DNA of 64,000 nt from Stentor roeselii (GCA_006503475.1 RSEH01000159.1:48569-112568); one strand, 5' to 3'. Counted from the first letter of the stretch, positions 31,655 through 41,742 are shown. The notes: generated from the sequence alone by a model not told the origin. Translations and numbers: made by a program.

Positions 31655-31921
31655 CTAGTCTATGTGCTGCTTAAGATGCTTTATTCTGTAGTGAAGTTTC
31701 GTGTTTTCTTCTTGAAGATTCTTGATTTCTTTTTGAAGGGAGTCGGTCTCGCTTGAGGACACCACTGTTTGTCCTTTTAGGTCTTCTTTTAGTGATTCTC
31801 GGATTTTGTATAGGTCTTGAAGGAACTCTTGTTGAACTTTTCTTACTATGTCTTCTGCACCTTGGCCGAAGATAAACTCGAGCTTGTTGACTTTCTCTTC
31901 TATTGATCCTAGGGCTTCCAT
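31655..31921 (-). CDS. short coiled-coil protein, unknown function
   Basis: 88 residues: an N-terminal helix (VNKLEFIFGQGAEDIVRKVQ) then a clear leucine-heptad coiled coil (DSLQKEIKNLQEENTKLHYR). No other frame is open here. It is convergent with the QTGEFT-motif gene, 25 nt away. Coding nature is supported by the coherent amphipathic pattern; function unknown. Confidence 0.68.
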   Translation of the reverse strand: MEALGSIEEKVNKLEFIFGQGAEDIVRKVQQEFLQDLYKIRESLKEDLKGQTVVSSSETDSLQKEIKNLQEENTKLHYRIKHLKQHID

Positions 31922-33224
31922 TTATGAGATTTCTGGATTGAAGATGATTTGATACGAATAAGATTTTGTTTTATTTTTGAGATAGACTAGGTGGTATGAT
32001 AATTTCTTTATTTAGATAGTTAGTTAGAATTGAATGATAATAATTATAATGTTAATTAACATTTTTTCATGATTTTATTTGGAAAAAAGTAGAGAGGAAT
32101 GGTTTTATCAACATTTAAATAATCTAAACTTTTCATGTTTTTTTTCAGAAAATTTAGCTGTGCTTTGAAATTATATATTATTCATCAATCACTATCTTAG
32201 GATCTTTTGAAAATTATTATTTTTAAAAGTTTTAATGGTAAAACTTTAAAATTTACTAATTAAATCATTAATGATTTGTAGCAGACAAAGAATGAGGGTT
32301 TTGAATATTAATTTATAAGATATTGAATGGAATATTCATAATTACTCTAATTTAATGTCGGAGTTTATTGAAAATAATAGTAAGGCTCTCAACTCCACAT
32401 CAAGTTAGATTTATGTATTTAGAACCTTAGCAAGTTGTATTAAATCAAATATTTTTACTCAATCTTCAAATTTTTTATTTGTTTAGTTATATTTAAGAAA
32501 TACCCATTCATATTCTGTATGAATAATTTTTCTAAATTTGATGTTTTGGTTGTTCCGATTAAGATTATAAATTAATTATAAGAAAAATCATATAAGCCCT
32601 GATGATTGATAAAATAAAAAACAGGATCATACTGATTGATCTTTATATATATGAGATTTTTTTTTGAATTGAGTTTTAAGCAGAGAATAATTTCGCTCTT
32701 TATCATTCTATTATGTCACATTAAAAATAAGGATGCAACAGAGAGTTAAGCTGAATATATAATAATTATTTTTACATTATATTTTAAACCTAGGCATGAG
32801 TAAAGAATGTAGGACTCTGGAAATATACTCAATTAATCTTTTTATTTTCATTAATGAGTTTGATATAAGTTACAATGATTATTCAAAATACCAATTATAC
32901 TTAATTATTCTGATTGCAATCATCTCCTTTAATCGATCATTCAGTTTCACTTTTATTTCCTAACGTAAGATAATAAAGGAAGGCATGGATAGACATATAT
33001 ATTATTTTGATTATCAAAATATTCTTCATTATTATTAGAATTATATCCTAAAAGTCTCCCTAAGTATCCAAATTTTCAGAAGTTTAAACACCTAAAATTT
33101 AAACTCACTAACTTGACCTCTTTCTAACCCTAAAGCAATAAATCCTTTCCAATCTAAATCCACCTAAAATCCTTACTCCCTACCCTTCCAACCCTCCAAC
33201 TCCATTCAACCCGCTCAAATAAAA
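31922..33224. other. AT-rich intergenic region, no gene seen
   Basis: 1.3 kb, among the most AT-rich of the window, with stops in every frame. The last 160 nt before RSPH9 turn A/C-rich, as seen upstream of several genes. No RNA fold or repeat could be supported. Confidence 0.6.
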
Positions 33225-34085
33225 ATGCTATTATCAACCCTCTCCACATCTCTCAGCCAAATCTGGCCGTCAGGCCAATCCTTAAACATCGAAGAGAAGA
33301 TGAACCTAGAGCTAAGCCTATTCAAACTACACGAATACGAAGAATTCGAAGAAGTTCTATTCTGGGGAAAAGTTCGAGGAATAATGAAAGACTACTACTT
33401 GGCAATGGCTTTGAAATACCGTAACAACGACGAGTTCCCATCAAAGCGTTTCTTTTGGTGCACTAACCAGAACTGGACATTCGCAGAGTTACAGCCGTTA
33501 TCCTCTGAAGACTCTTCATTCGTGGAGCGGTTCAACATGAACTTCTCAGGCGAGCACGACCGAATCCTGATAGAAGCCTCAGGAGACTCAGAAGGCTCAG
33601 AAGAAGACTCAGTAGTTCCAGCCGATGACGAAAAACTCGCGAAAAAGAACTTCACAGAACTTGACCGTCTAAGTTACGTGGTCCGGACAATCGAGCACGA
33701 CTGTCAAGTTGTCCCCGTCGGTTCCTTCAGAATGACTCCTGGGAATGAACTGGTCAGGAACAAGTCATTCGAAGGCCTCACGCTTGGGGCTTTGAAAGAT
33801 CTGAAAAATTTCGGACATTTCAGAAAAGTCGAACAACAGGATAAGAAAGATTTGATTAATCGAGGAGATTCGCTTTTTAACGCTGAGTTTCTTGATCCTC
33901 TTGATAAAGATCTACCTAAAGGAAGCTGGTCTCATTTTGTTGATGCTAGTGGAAGTTTGACTTGCTTGAGAAGTCTTTTGTGGCCTGGGTATGTTGGATA
34001 TCATCGGGCTTCTAGTGATGTTTATGGAGGAGTTTATATTGGAGATGGAATAAAGAACTCTGACTTGCCGTTTATGCTTAGTTAG
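33225..34085 (+). CDS. RSPH9: radial spoke head protein 9
   Basis: 286 residues matching animal RSPH9 along its length. The blocks are LFKLHEYEEFEEVLFWGKVRGIMKDYYLAMAL, a mid region with SYVVRTIEHDCQVVPVGSFRMTP, then SFEGLTLGALKDLKNFGHFRK, DPLDKDLPKGSW, LRSLLWPGYVGYHRA and the C-terminal YIGDGIKNSDLPFMLS. RSPH9 is part of the radial spoke head of 9+2 cilia and transmits central-pair signals to dynein. An acidic Ser-rich insertion (GDSEGSEEDS, near 122-131) is specific to this copy. Its presence shows that the organism builds motile cilia. Confidence 0.96.
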   Translation: MLLSTLSTSLSQIWPSGQSLNIEEKMNLELSLFKLHEYEEFEEVLFWGKVRGIMKDYYLAMALKYRNNDEFPSKRFFWCTNQNWTFAELQPLSSEDSSFVERFNMNFSGEHDRILIEASGDSEGSEEDSVVPADDEKLAKKNFTELDRLSYVVRTIEHDCQVVPVGSFRMTPGNELVRNKSFEGLTLGALKDLKNFGHFRKVEQQDKKDLINRGDSLFNAEFLDPLDKDLPKGSWSHFVDASGSLTCLRSLLWPGYVGYHRASSDVYGGVYIGDGIKNSDLPFMLS

Positions 34086-34109
34086 ATAGGATTTTAAGAT
34101 AAAGTGAAG

Positions 34110-34910
34110 ATGGAAAAAAGGCAACCATTGACTCCGGTTTTTGATGTCAGGTTCATGCCTGAAGAGATGAAGGAAAGGACGTGTTTGCCTGCTTTGCCTC
34201 AGGTTAAGAATGCTTTGGAACTGGGGGAATATATATGTAGGAATAGAGACTCGATTCCTCAGGATCTAATAAAATTGACAGAAGAAAAAAACACTTTAGA
34301 AGAACTAAACCTAAAACACCTGAGATTAAACCCTCAATGCATTCAGCACTTATCAGTAATTTTATGCTTTTTAAAGCAAATTCTAATCGCAGACTTCTCC
34401 GACATGCTTCTCGATCCATCTAAAATCCAAATAATCGCCGCTCCACTGAAACAATTTTCCCAGCTTCTCGAACTTCACTTGACAGGGAACGAGATTCGAA
34501 GCGGTTGTAAATTTCTATCTGAAAGTTTGAAAGGAATGCAAAGCCTGGAGCTTTTAAACCTAAACGATTGTTCCATCGGGCCTTCAGACATGAAATTTCT
34601 CAGTCCAGGTCTAAAATCCTTGAAATCAATAAAAATTCTGCAACTTTCACTTAACCCGATAAGCGACGCGGGTTGTGAAGCTTTATGCGAAGTGCTTCCA
34701 GAGATTCCAAGTCTTTTATGTTTAGAGTTGTTTACTTGCCTCATAACAAATGTCGGGGGAAAGATGCTTTTTAAAGTGTTTCAGAAGGTTCAGTTCGAGA
34801 GCGTTCTTCTTGGAAACAACAAATTCAGCCCCTCATTCGAGAATCAGCTGAAGAAAAAGTTTAGGTTTGTGCATGTCGGGGTTCGACATAATAAGTGTGA
34901 AATATTCTAG
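34110..34910 (+). CDS. leucine-rich repeat (RNI-like) protein
   Basis: 266 residues from the ATG at 34110; an in-frame GTG 6 nt earlier is disregarded. LRRs of the ribonuclease-inhibitor type start near residue 50: LEELNLKHLRL, LLELHLTGNEI, LELLNLNDCSI, IKILQLSLNPI, LLCLELFTCLI, ESVLLGNNKF, about 28 residues apart. No membrane segment or catalytic domain. Ciliate LRR proteins of this kind are often axonemal or adaptor proteins, but no ortholog is recognised. It begins 24 nt after the RSPH9 stop on the same strand. Confidence 0.85.
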   Translation: MEKRQPLTPVFDVRFMPEEMKERTCLPALPQVKNALELGEYICRNRDSIPQDLIKLTEEKNTLEELNLKHLRLNPQCIQHLSVILCFLKQILIADFSDMLLDPSKIQIIAAPLKQFSQLLELHLTGNEIRSGCKFLSESLKGMQSLELLNLNDCSIGPSDMKFLSPGLKSLKSIKILQLSLNPISDAGCEALCEVLPEIPSLLCLELFTCLITNVGGKMLFKVFQKVQFESVLLGNNKFSPSFENQLKKKFRFVHVGVRHNKCEIF

Positions 34911-34938
34911 TTATTAAGGATTAACTCTAACAATAATG

Positions 34939-35127
34939 CTATAATAATTGACACTTCAAGCAGCTGAATCCTTTATTCTCTGGAGTGATGTTTTGGTTGT
35001 ACTTTTCGACAAGGATCACGTCTGCGATCGGTTTTTCTTCTTTTTCATCTCGGAATGTTATTTTTCGAGTCATTTTCACTGGGCCTACTTCAAGGGATGA
35101 TGAAGGTTGTAGTTCTATACTAGCCAT
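34939..35127 (-). CDS. small protein with C-terminal CaaX-like box (candidate)
   Basis: 62 residues. It contains RKITFRDEKEEKP, which fits a PP1-docking RVxF-type motif (KITF), and ends CLKCQLL. The last four residues (CQLL) match a CaaX box ending in Leu, typical of geranylgeranylated proteins, with a second Cys three residues before. The opposite strand here is only the 5' extension of the neighbouring TPR-CNBD gene and looks less protein-like. Its ATG lies 7 nt from that gene's ATG. Plausible but short; expression data would settle it. Confidence 0.55.
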   Translation of the reverse strand: MASIELQPSSSLEVGPVKMTRKITFRDEKEEKPIADVILVEKYNQNITPENKGFSCLKCQLL

Positions 35128-35134
35128 TTATAAG
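35128..35134. promoter_or_regulatory. 7-nt interval between divergent start codons
   Basis: The sequence between the two ATGs is only TTATAAG. If both flanking genes are real, the two transcripts must overlap in their 5' ends or be almost leaderless. Confidence 0.4.
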
Positions 35135-37243
35135 ATGAAAACTTCTCTGGTTAAAACTTTGGATTTTGTATTTCAAAAATCTGAATCGCTTAGAAGATTT
35201 AAGCCTAGGGTTTCCCTGACATTATCAAGGTCAAAGCCTCAGCCCTTTGAAATCGAAATCTTTAAAGTCCATGCAAGACTCCTGCCATTATCCCAGTGCT
35301 CGTTGAAAGATGAAAGAATCCTTGAGTTACTAAAACAAGGAGAAATACTTCTATCATCAGGTAAATGTGAAGAATCATGTAAATCCTTCCAAGAAGCTCT
35401 ATCATCAAACCGTACAAGTTCATATATAAATATAAACTACTCCGCATCTCTAATCGAAATCGGTTCATTTAAAAAAGCTTTGGATTCTCTAGAAAAAGTC
35501 TGTTTTAAAAAAGAAGAGTATTTAATAGGAATGTTCAACAAAGCCCTAGCATTGGCCTACCTGAAGCAATTCGATTCATCATTTTCAATAATCCTCAGCA
35601 TCGAAAAATACGCAGACGAGAATTTATCCCAAGAATTAAAACAAATAAGAAACCACTGTGAAAAAATGAAAGGAATTCTAACTTCTTCTCATCGACCTCC
35701 AAATAAATCGAAATCCGTTCTAGGCTCTTTCAAATTTCCTTACATCACTTCTCAGTCAACTGAAAAACACAGAAACTCAGGCATCAGCCAATCCAGAAAA
35801 AGCACTTTTTTACCTGAAACCATGCCAAACCTGCACCAGTCCAACAGTCTTCCCCAGCCCTTAATGAAAATCACGAACGCCTACCAAAATTTCATCACAA
35901 TCACTAAAAAAAAAACCACAAACATCCTTGAAAAAATCAACGGAACCAACGAAATCACAGGAAAAGATCTCGAAATTTCATTAAAGTCTAAACCAACAAA
36001 ACCATTAAAAATCGAAGAAAAATTCTCAGAAATCCCAAAAATCGAAGAAAATCCTGACTTAAACCTAAAAAAACAGCTAAATTCAAATGAAATCCGAGAA
36101 ATTATTTACGAGTACTGCAAACCTTCAGCTGTTAGAAACCTTTCAAAAATTTCAGGACTTTTAAAAAAACTTTCTTTTTTTTCGAAGTTTACTGAAGGGA
36201 TCATCTCAGAGATAGTGAAAAAGTCAGAAGTTGAGAATTACTCAGAAGGACAAGCGATAATTTCTCAAGGGGAGCTGGGTGATAAGATGTTTATTATTTT
36301 GACTGGGCTAGTTAATGTGAAAAAAAGATCAGAAGAGTTTGGAGGAATGGAGATCCAGGTGAATACTCTGTACCAAGGCGAGACTTTTGGAGAAATGGCA
36401 CTTTTGGCTGAGAGTGATGATGAGACTTTAAAGAGATCTGCCAGTTGTGTGGCGAATGACGAGACGACAGTGATAACAATGTCAAAAACTGATTACAAAC
36501 ATATTTTACTGTATATGATGAAAAATGATATTCATGGAAAAGCTCATTTTTTCTGTACTTTGAGCTTGTTTCCTGGAACTGATCATTATAGCATGGTTCC
36601 TCTCGCTGCAAATATCGAACCTATCAGTTACTCTATCAATGAAATCATCTTAGAAGCTGGAGATATCCCTCAAGGTCTTTACATAATCTACAAAGGTCAC
36701 TGCTCTATCGTCTGGGAAGGTTACATCCTCAGAAAAAAGATAGGAAACCGAAAAGCTCTAACAAAAGCGCCAAAACCTTTCTTGTCCGACAGAGTTTTTT
36801 CTTCTAAAAGGCGAAGAGCGAAAATTTTAACTGAAGCTTTTGACCCTTCTGACTCACAACAAGTGGAAAAAGCGTCTCAATACTTAAAAACTGATAAACT
36901 CAACCAGATCATGGGAAAATACCAGGTTTATAAGAAAAGTATTGAATTGTTCAAGTTAAAAACAGGAGACTTTTTTGGTGGACGGTCACTGGTGCTTGAT
37001 CAGTTCGAACCTGCGAAGTTTACTGTTATTGCGGACTCTTTGGATGTCAAGGTCTTTGTGTTTAAGTTTAAACATTTTTCTATGCTACCTGAGTGCTCAA
37101 TTGTATTCAATAGTTAGGATACCTTTAGGAAGATTCTTGAAAAAAGTGAAGAACCTGATTGTCCGAAAAATTTAAGTGAAAGTGATTTAAAGAAGTTTAT
37201 GGAAAATTGGGAAAATTTTAAATTAGGACTTTCTCGAAGGTAA
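35135..37243 (+). CDS. TPR plus cyclic-nucleotide-binding domain protein (2 exons)
   Basis: Exons 35135-37102 and 37118-37243 give 697 residues. TPR-like helical repeats occupy about 55-175; a Lys/Ser-rich linker follows. The first CNBD starts near 345 and has a complete phosphate-binding cassette, FGEMALL ... RSASC, with Glu and Arg present. The second CNBD (about 485-650) has lost the cassette: the equivalent reads FFGGRSLVL, without Glu, so it probably does not bind nucleotide. The architecture is that of a PKA-regulatory-like sensor with TPR instead of a docking domain. No kinase domain is fused. Without splicing, the protein would end 41 residues early. Ligand (cAMP or cGMP) unknown. Confidence 0.87.
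37103..37117 (+). other. 15-nt intron in TPR-CNBD gene
   Basis: GTATTCAATAGTTAG, A at position 10, phase 0. Removal links PECSI to DTFRKILEKSEE; retention ends translation at its own terminal TAG. Confidence 0.85.
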
Positions 37244-37424
37244 GTCAAAGAATTAGAATCAATGGAAGGGATTGTGTTAAATAATTATTATTATTAAGGA
37301 TCTTTTGATTTAGATTTATTTAATTTTAGATTTGAATCTGATAATCGATTGAATTATCAAAACTTGAATTTTTGAATGAAATATTCAAATTTATTAAGCT
37401 TCAAATAAAACTAATAATCTTTAA

Positions 37425-38318
37425 ATGAACATGAATCAATATTGGGAAAAATACAAAAACCGCAACAAAAGCCAAGAACATCTGAATCAACCTTATGATA
37501 AATATGAGTCAAACCCTGTTCTTGAGCATATTTCTCATCTTCAATCTCAAATAAACTCACTTGAAGATAAGTTTCTTGACCTGCAATGCAAGGTTTCGTC
37601 AAGAACGGCTTATGAAGGACATTTTTCATCACCTTCAATAGAAAAACCTGAAAAATTTCAAGAAACTTTCAGGTTTTTTGATGAAAGAATCAGCAAACTA
37701 GAGCAAAACAGTCAGTTTTTTAAATATGAAAATCTCAGAATGGACCTAATAAAAGAACTTAACCTGACTGAAAGTAGAATTAACGATTTTATTAACACAG
37801 AACTTGCAACTTTTCATAGAAAACTCAAAGAATTCAATGATAAGAATAGGAAAAATACTGTTAGGTTTGAAGATGAAAGCAATGAAGGAAAGATTGACCC
37901 TGAATGGCAGAAAAAAATTGAAAAAATTGTAGTCATTTGTGCTGAAAAAATTAAAAGTTTTGAAGAAAAACCTAATAACGACCAGTCTATCGAATTCCAA
38001 AAACAAAAAAAAATCCAGTTAAAAATAAACAAAAGACTCGAAGAACTTGAAGACTTCTCCAAAAGAATCTGCCGTAAACTAATAAGCCTAGAATCATCCT
38101 CAAATCTTTCCTCCCCTCTATCAAAGCACCAGAAAAACGATTCAAACCTAAGCTTCACCCAAAAAAAGCTCCAACAAGCAGATTCAAAGCCAAAAAAATC
38201 CACCGAAGAAAAGCCACGTCCTAAAAGTCGAAGCACGTCACCAACAGGTAAAGATCTGAAGTCAAAAAAGGACCAAAACAAGCTTGAAAAGTTATTCAAA
38301 GAATTAAAAGATTTCTAA
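37425..38318 (+). CDS. coiled-coil protein of unknown function
   Basis: 297 residues. Coiled-coil segments lie at about 35-60 (LEHISHLQSQINSLEDKFLDL), 85-150 and 165-220. In between is KNTVRFEDESNEG, and a Ser/Lys-rich tail (KPRPKSRSTSPTGKDLKSKK) ends in a short amphipathic helix. VRFED is a possible PP1-docking motif, also present in the protein at 57713. Charged and filament-like; likely cytoskeletal. The next gene (DHHC) starts 12 nt after its TAA. Confidence 0.8.
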   Translation: MNMNQYWEKYKNRNKSQEHLNQPYDKYESNPVLEHISHLQSQINSLEDKFLDLQCKVSSRTAYEGHFSSPSIEKPEKFQETFRFFDERISKLEQNSQFFKYENLRMDLIKELNLTESRINDFINTELATFHRKLKEFNDKNRKNTVRFEDESNEGKIDPEWQKKIEKIVVICAEKIKSFEEKPNNDQSIEFQKQKKIQLKINKRLEELEDFSKRICRKLISLESSSNLSSPLSKHQKNDSNLSFTQKKLQQADSKPKKSTEEKPRPKSRSTSPTGKDLKSKKDQNKLEKLFKELKDF

Positions 38319-38330
38319 TAACTTATTAAA

Positions 38331-39071
38331 ATGATGATAACCGTGAGGAAAAATGGATTTCAAAGACCTTTCGGACTAAGTCAGGTGTTATCCTGGATTT
38401 TTTTCCTTTCAATCCTCGTGAATTTCGTTTTATTCACTTTGCCTTTTTTACACATTCAAGAGACAGTGAAATTCATGTAGATCCTGGCTTCAGTCTCTCT
38501 TTTTAGTCTGTTAATTCCTTTAATTTCGTATTGGATCTTAGCAACTTACACGAACCCTGGACAAGAAGAATTTCAGACCTCAGGAAGTTTTTGCAGGACT
38601 TGTTTCAAGTTCGTTCAAGAAAACTCAAGACATTGCAAAATATGCAACAAGTGTGTTTTCGGATTTGATCATCATTGTACAACTTTAAATAATTGTATAG
38701 GAAAGAACAACTACAAGTATTTTATTATACTTTTACTGACTGCTTTTTTTAGTGCGGTTATTATTTTTTCGTTTTGCCTGGTCTTGGTACTGAGACTGGC
38801 CTACTCAAAATCATTGAAAAGTCTTTTTTTTCCATTAAAAGTTGTTTTAGGAATGAATGTTTTGAATCAAATCTGCTCTTTTGTTACTTTTGTCGTGATT
38901 TTCTCATTGTTACTGCTTCATTGGTACTTGCATTATATTGGGATGACAACTTATGAATATATCTTGTCGAAAAGACAGAAAGAGCAGGATATTTCGAATG
39001 AAGATCCACAAAACAAGGTCTCGACTAGTCGAGAAATTGAGATCACTCGAATTACTCCAGAAATAGGTTAA
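38331..39071 (+). CDS. DHHC palmitoyltransferase (2 exons)
   Basis: Exons 38331-38465 and 38481-39071 give 241 residues. Two membrane helices (about 19-65) precede a Cys-rich domain: [21 protein letters not shown], then D108-H-H-C111, [12 protein letters not shown], and two more helices (about 125-205). Cys111 is the acyl-carrying residue. The Trp usual after DHHC is Thr here. The TTxE-like motif after helix 4 reads MTTYEYI. The product should transfer palmitate to cysteines of membrane proteins, possibly including the MGCC-type protein at 29984. A first reading shows an in-frame TAG; a 15-nt intron removes it, so this is not a pseudogene. Confidence 0.92.
38466..38480 (+). other. 15-nt intron in DHHC gene
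   Basis: GTGAAATTCATGTAG, A at position 10, phase 0. It starts GTG rather than GTA. Removal links HIQET to ILASVSLF; retention ends at its terminal TAG. Confidence 0.85.
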
Positions 39072-39082
39072 TTTATAATAAA

Positions 39083-41416
39083 ATGAGTAAAAAGCAGAAA
39101 AATGCGGATGATTTCGACATCCTTGGCAAGCTCAACATTGGGAATAATTTAGATTTTAACCTCAATGATCCTGAACTTATGAAAGAGTTGAAAGGAATGG
39201 GATGGGATGATGATGACATGGATATCGATCCTGATATGGCTGAACTTGAGAAAGAAATTGAAAATGAAGGCGACTTTGAAATCCCGCAAGGCCGAGAGAT
39301 GACAGCAGAAGAAATCGAAAAAGCTCAATTCAACGATGACGACCTTCTCGACCCAGACCTTGAAAAAGAACTAGAAGAAGCAGAAGACCGAGAAAACGAC
39401 CCAGCTCTTCAAGCAAGTCTGCGAATCGAAACATTATCAAAGCAAATAGAAGTTGCAAAGTCAAATGCTCTGAAAGAAAAGCAGAACAACAACAGAGAAA
39501 AAGCCTTAGAATACCTGAAACTAATGAAAAGTCTTCAAACCGAGTTAGAGAGCGCTCAACAGTTGCTGAACATTCACAACATATCAAAAAAAGCTAAATC
39601 CGATGAGCCAGTCCCTGAAGACTTCGACTTCAGCTCAATCGTCAGCATGAGTGTCTTGGAATACGAGAAAGAACAAGCCACTAAAAGGAAAAAAAGAGAC
39701 GTGATTGATACTCTCGACATGCAAATCGACATCTTGACCAACAACATCAATCTCGGCATTCTTTCTCAAGACGAGTACATCAAAGGGCTTCAGTCAAAAA
39801 TCCAAGAATTCGAACCTTTATCAAAATCAGGCCAATTCTCATCTTTTTACAAGAAACACGTCCAGCTCATGACTCAGGAACTCGAAGAAGCAGCTCAAGC
39901 AGAAGAAGAAGAAGAAGAAGAAGAAGTGGATCAAGTTGTGGAAGAACCAGTCCCACAACCAAAGCCAGTAAAGGCAGAAGTCGCGATTCCAACTCCTAAA
40001 ATCGAAGACAACCATGAAGAACTCATGAAAAACATCAAGTATCGTACAGTCTTCGAGTCTTTCGACGAAGGAAAACTCGCTTTTCAGTACCTGAAAAACA
40101 TCGGTCGTAGTGACTTGGCGGAAAAGATTCTAAACCGTTTAGAACAATGGCAAAGAATCCTGCAGGTCTTTAAACAAGGACAAGAAATCAAGTCAGAAAT
40201 CAAGCCACTCAGTCCATTCGACCTGACAGGCATGACTGAAGAAGACAGAAGAAAACAGTTCCAGAAGTTGCTTCAGTTCACCATCGACCAAGCAGCCAAA
40301 AGCAAAGAAAAAGCCTTGGCTTCTTTAAAGTTAAAGGATAAGGAACAAGCTGCAGTTTATAAAAGGGAAATGCTTCTTCATGAACAAAAGGCACAGGTAA
40401 TGGAACAAGCTATGAAGAACCCTTGGCAAGCACCTCCTAATGTTTCAATGAAAAGTATTGTGAAAAGTGTCCCGGTTGTTCAGGAAGACTTGGAAGTTGG
40501 ACAACTTGAGATCACTTATGGAAAAGCATCTGGGTTTAGTGATAGTGAAGATTATTTTGTTACTTATTCAATGGTTGCTGGAGATACTTTGACTGGAAGT
40601 ACTGAAAGGTTCAGTAAAGTCAATTCTAAGGGGTTTAATCATACTTTTGTTGTTAGGGTTGAAGCGAGGAACTTTGCAAGTTTATTCAAAAAACATATCA
40701 TTTTTGAAGTTTTTGAATATCATCGTATTAGGAGTAACAGGTCACAAGGTACTTTTAATCTCAAACTTGAACCTCTTGCAAAAACTTCTAAATGGACTAC
40801 TAATGTTGTACTTGCAAGGAAAGGTCCTGCTTTTGATGTCACTTTTAGAATTCAGAAGTCACTGCAAAGTCCTGAAATGAAACAGATTACTGAGAATTTA
40901 GAAATTGTGGAAGACTTGATACCACCTTTTAAAACTATTGATGGAGCGATCACACAGAAAAGAACTGAACCTTCGAATGTTGCTTCGCCTCCGGCTAGAC
41001 CTACTCCTGTTGTTGAAGAGTCGAAACAAGAAGCGGTATCATTCGATGACATAGGCCAAGACGAATACGACGATCCTAACGTGATCAGAAACCTCGTCAG
41101 TTTCGAAGTCCTCGAGCTTGAAATCGAAAAACTGAAAAACGTGATAATCGAACTAAGATCAAACGGTAAAAGCGCAGACAAGTTCATGAACCTTCAAAGA
41201 GAAATGATGAGAAACAAGTCAATAATAGAAGCTCAAGTAGGAAATGGAGTGATAACCCCAGAGCAATACAAAGACGTCTTAGAAAAACAAGTCGAGCACG
41301 ACATGAAACTCGCAGCGTTTTACAAGCAAAGAAACAAAAAACAACACCTTGAAACTGTCATAGGCAGAGTAAAAATCATGAAAAAAGAAATAGAAGAACT
41401 CAATAATTCTGAATAG
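39083..41416 (+). CDS. CC2D1: coiled-coil and C2 domain protein, CC2D1A/B (Lgd) family
   Basis: 777 residues. An acidic N-terminus (ELMKELKGMGWDDDD) like the CHMP-binding start of the family is followed by DM14 domains: about 112-165 (LSKQIEVAKSNALKEKQNNN ... YLKLMKSLQTEL) and about 395-450 (LLQFTIDQAAKSKEKALASL ... VYKREMLLHEQ). A third DM14-like helix pair lies near 320-360. A C2 domain spans about 470-600, and a C-terminal helical region contains LEIEKLKNVI. A (GAA)n tract encodes poly-Glu near 275. CC2D1/Lgd binds ESCRT-III CHMP4/Snf7 and acts in endosomal sorting. It starts 11 nt after the DHHC stop. Confidence 0.92.
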   Translation: MSKKQKNADDFDILGKLNIGNNLDFNLNDPELMKELKGMGWDDDDMDIDPDMAELEKEIENEGDFEIPQGREMTAEEIEKAQFNDDDLLDPDLEKELEEAEDRENDPALQASLRIETLSKQIEVAKSNALKEKQNNNREKALEYLKLMKSLQTELESAQQLLNIHNISKKAKSDEPVPEDFDFSSIVSMSVLEYEKEQATKRKKRDVIDTLDMQIDILTNNINLGILSQDEYIKGLQSKIQEFEPLSKSGQFSSFYKKHVQLMTQELEEAAQAEEEEEEEEVDQVVEEPVPQPKPVKAEVAIPTPKIEDNHEELMKNIKYRTVFESFDEGKLAFQYLKNIGRSDLAEKILNRLEQWQRILQVFKQGQEIKSEIKPLSPFDLTGMTEEDRRKQFQKLLQFTIDQAAKSKEKALASLKLKDKEQAAVYKREMLLHEQKAQVMEQAMKNPWQAPPNVSMKSIVKSVPVVQEDLEVGQLEITYGKASGFSDSEDYFVTYSMVAGDTLTGSTERFSKVNSKGFNHTFVVRVEARNFASLFKKHIIFEVFEYHRIRSNRSQGTFNLKLEPLAKTSKWTTNVVLARKGPAFDVTFRIQKSLQSPEMKQITENLEIVEDLIPPFKTIDGAITQKRTEPSNVASPPARPTPVVEESKQEAVSFDDIGQDEYDDPNVIRNLVSFEVLELEIEKLKNVIIELRSNGKSADKFMNLQREMMRNKSIIEAQVGNGVITPEQYKDVLEKQVEHDMKLAAFYKQRNKKQHLETVIGRVKIMKKEIEELNNSE

Positions 41417-41430
41417 TTAGAATATAAAAC

Positions 41431-41742
41431 ATGAGTCTAGATTCCCAGGATTCTTATATTTTCGCAAATTTTATCGAACCTTCCCATCATTTCTGTATCA
41501 GAAAAGGACTGAGCTCCAGGACAAGTACAAGAAGGACAATTTTTCAGTCTAGAATTCAAGAACTGATCTATTCTTTTGACTCTAAAGTTGCGATTTCTCA
41601 TGTCAGAAAGCAGAGTTGTTCTAAATTGAACTCAAGGACTGCCCTTTTACCGATCTACAAGCTGAGAGAAAACGCAAGACCTGCTTTCAGATCAAAGTTG
41701 AGGATAAATGAAAGACTAGTGATGAAAGTAGATAAAGTTTAA
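41431..41742 (+). CDS. small basic protein, unknown function
   Basis: 103 residues, Arg/Ser-rich, no membrane segment or known motif. It begins 14 nt after the CC2D1 stop, the same tight spacing as the preceding pairs, and no alternative frame is open. Function not recognised. Confidence 0.6.
   Translation: MSLDSQDSYIFANFIEPSHHFCIRKGLSSRTSTRRTIFQSRIQELIYSFDSKVAISHVRKQSCSKLNSRTALLPIYKLRENARPAFRSKLRINERLVMKVDKV

Noticed and set aside
32590-32645. C/D-box snoRNA (TGATGA and CTGA near each other)
   Set aside because: The C box is imperfect, there is no terminal stem, and the motifs are expected by chance in AT-rich DNA.
34985-35134. 50-residue N-terminal extension of the TPR-CNBD protein
   Set aside because: Composition is unlike a protein start, it runs antisense through the small CaaX-type gene, and a good ATG exists at 35135.
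37103-37117. Stop-codon readthrough at TAG after the TPR-CNBD gene
   Set aside because: The coding-looking extension is better explained by a canonical 15-nt intron ending in that TAG.
38331-39071. DHHC gene as pseudogene because of an in-frame TAG
   Set aside because: A 15-nt GT...AG intron with A at position 10 removes the stop exactly and all DHHC motifs are intact.
39901-39926. GAA repeat as a functional microsatellite
   Set aside because: It lies in frame in CC2D1 and encodes a short poly-Glu tract common in such linkers.
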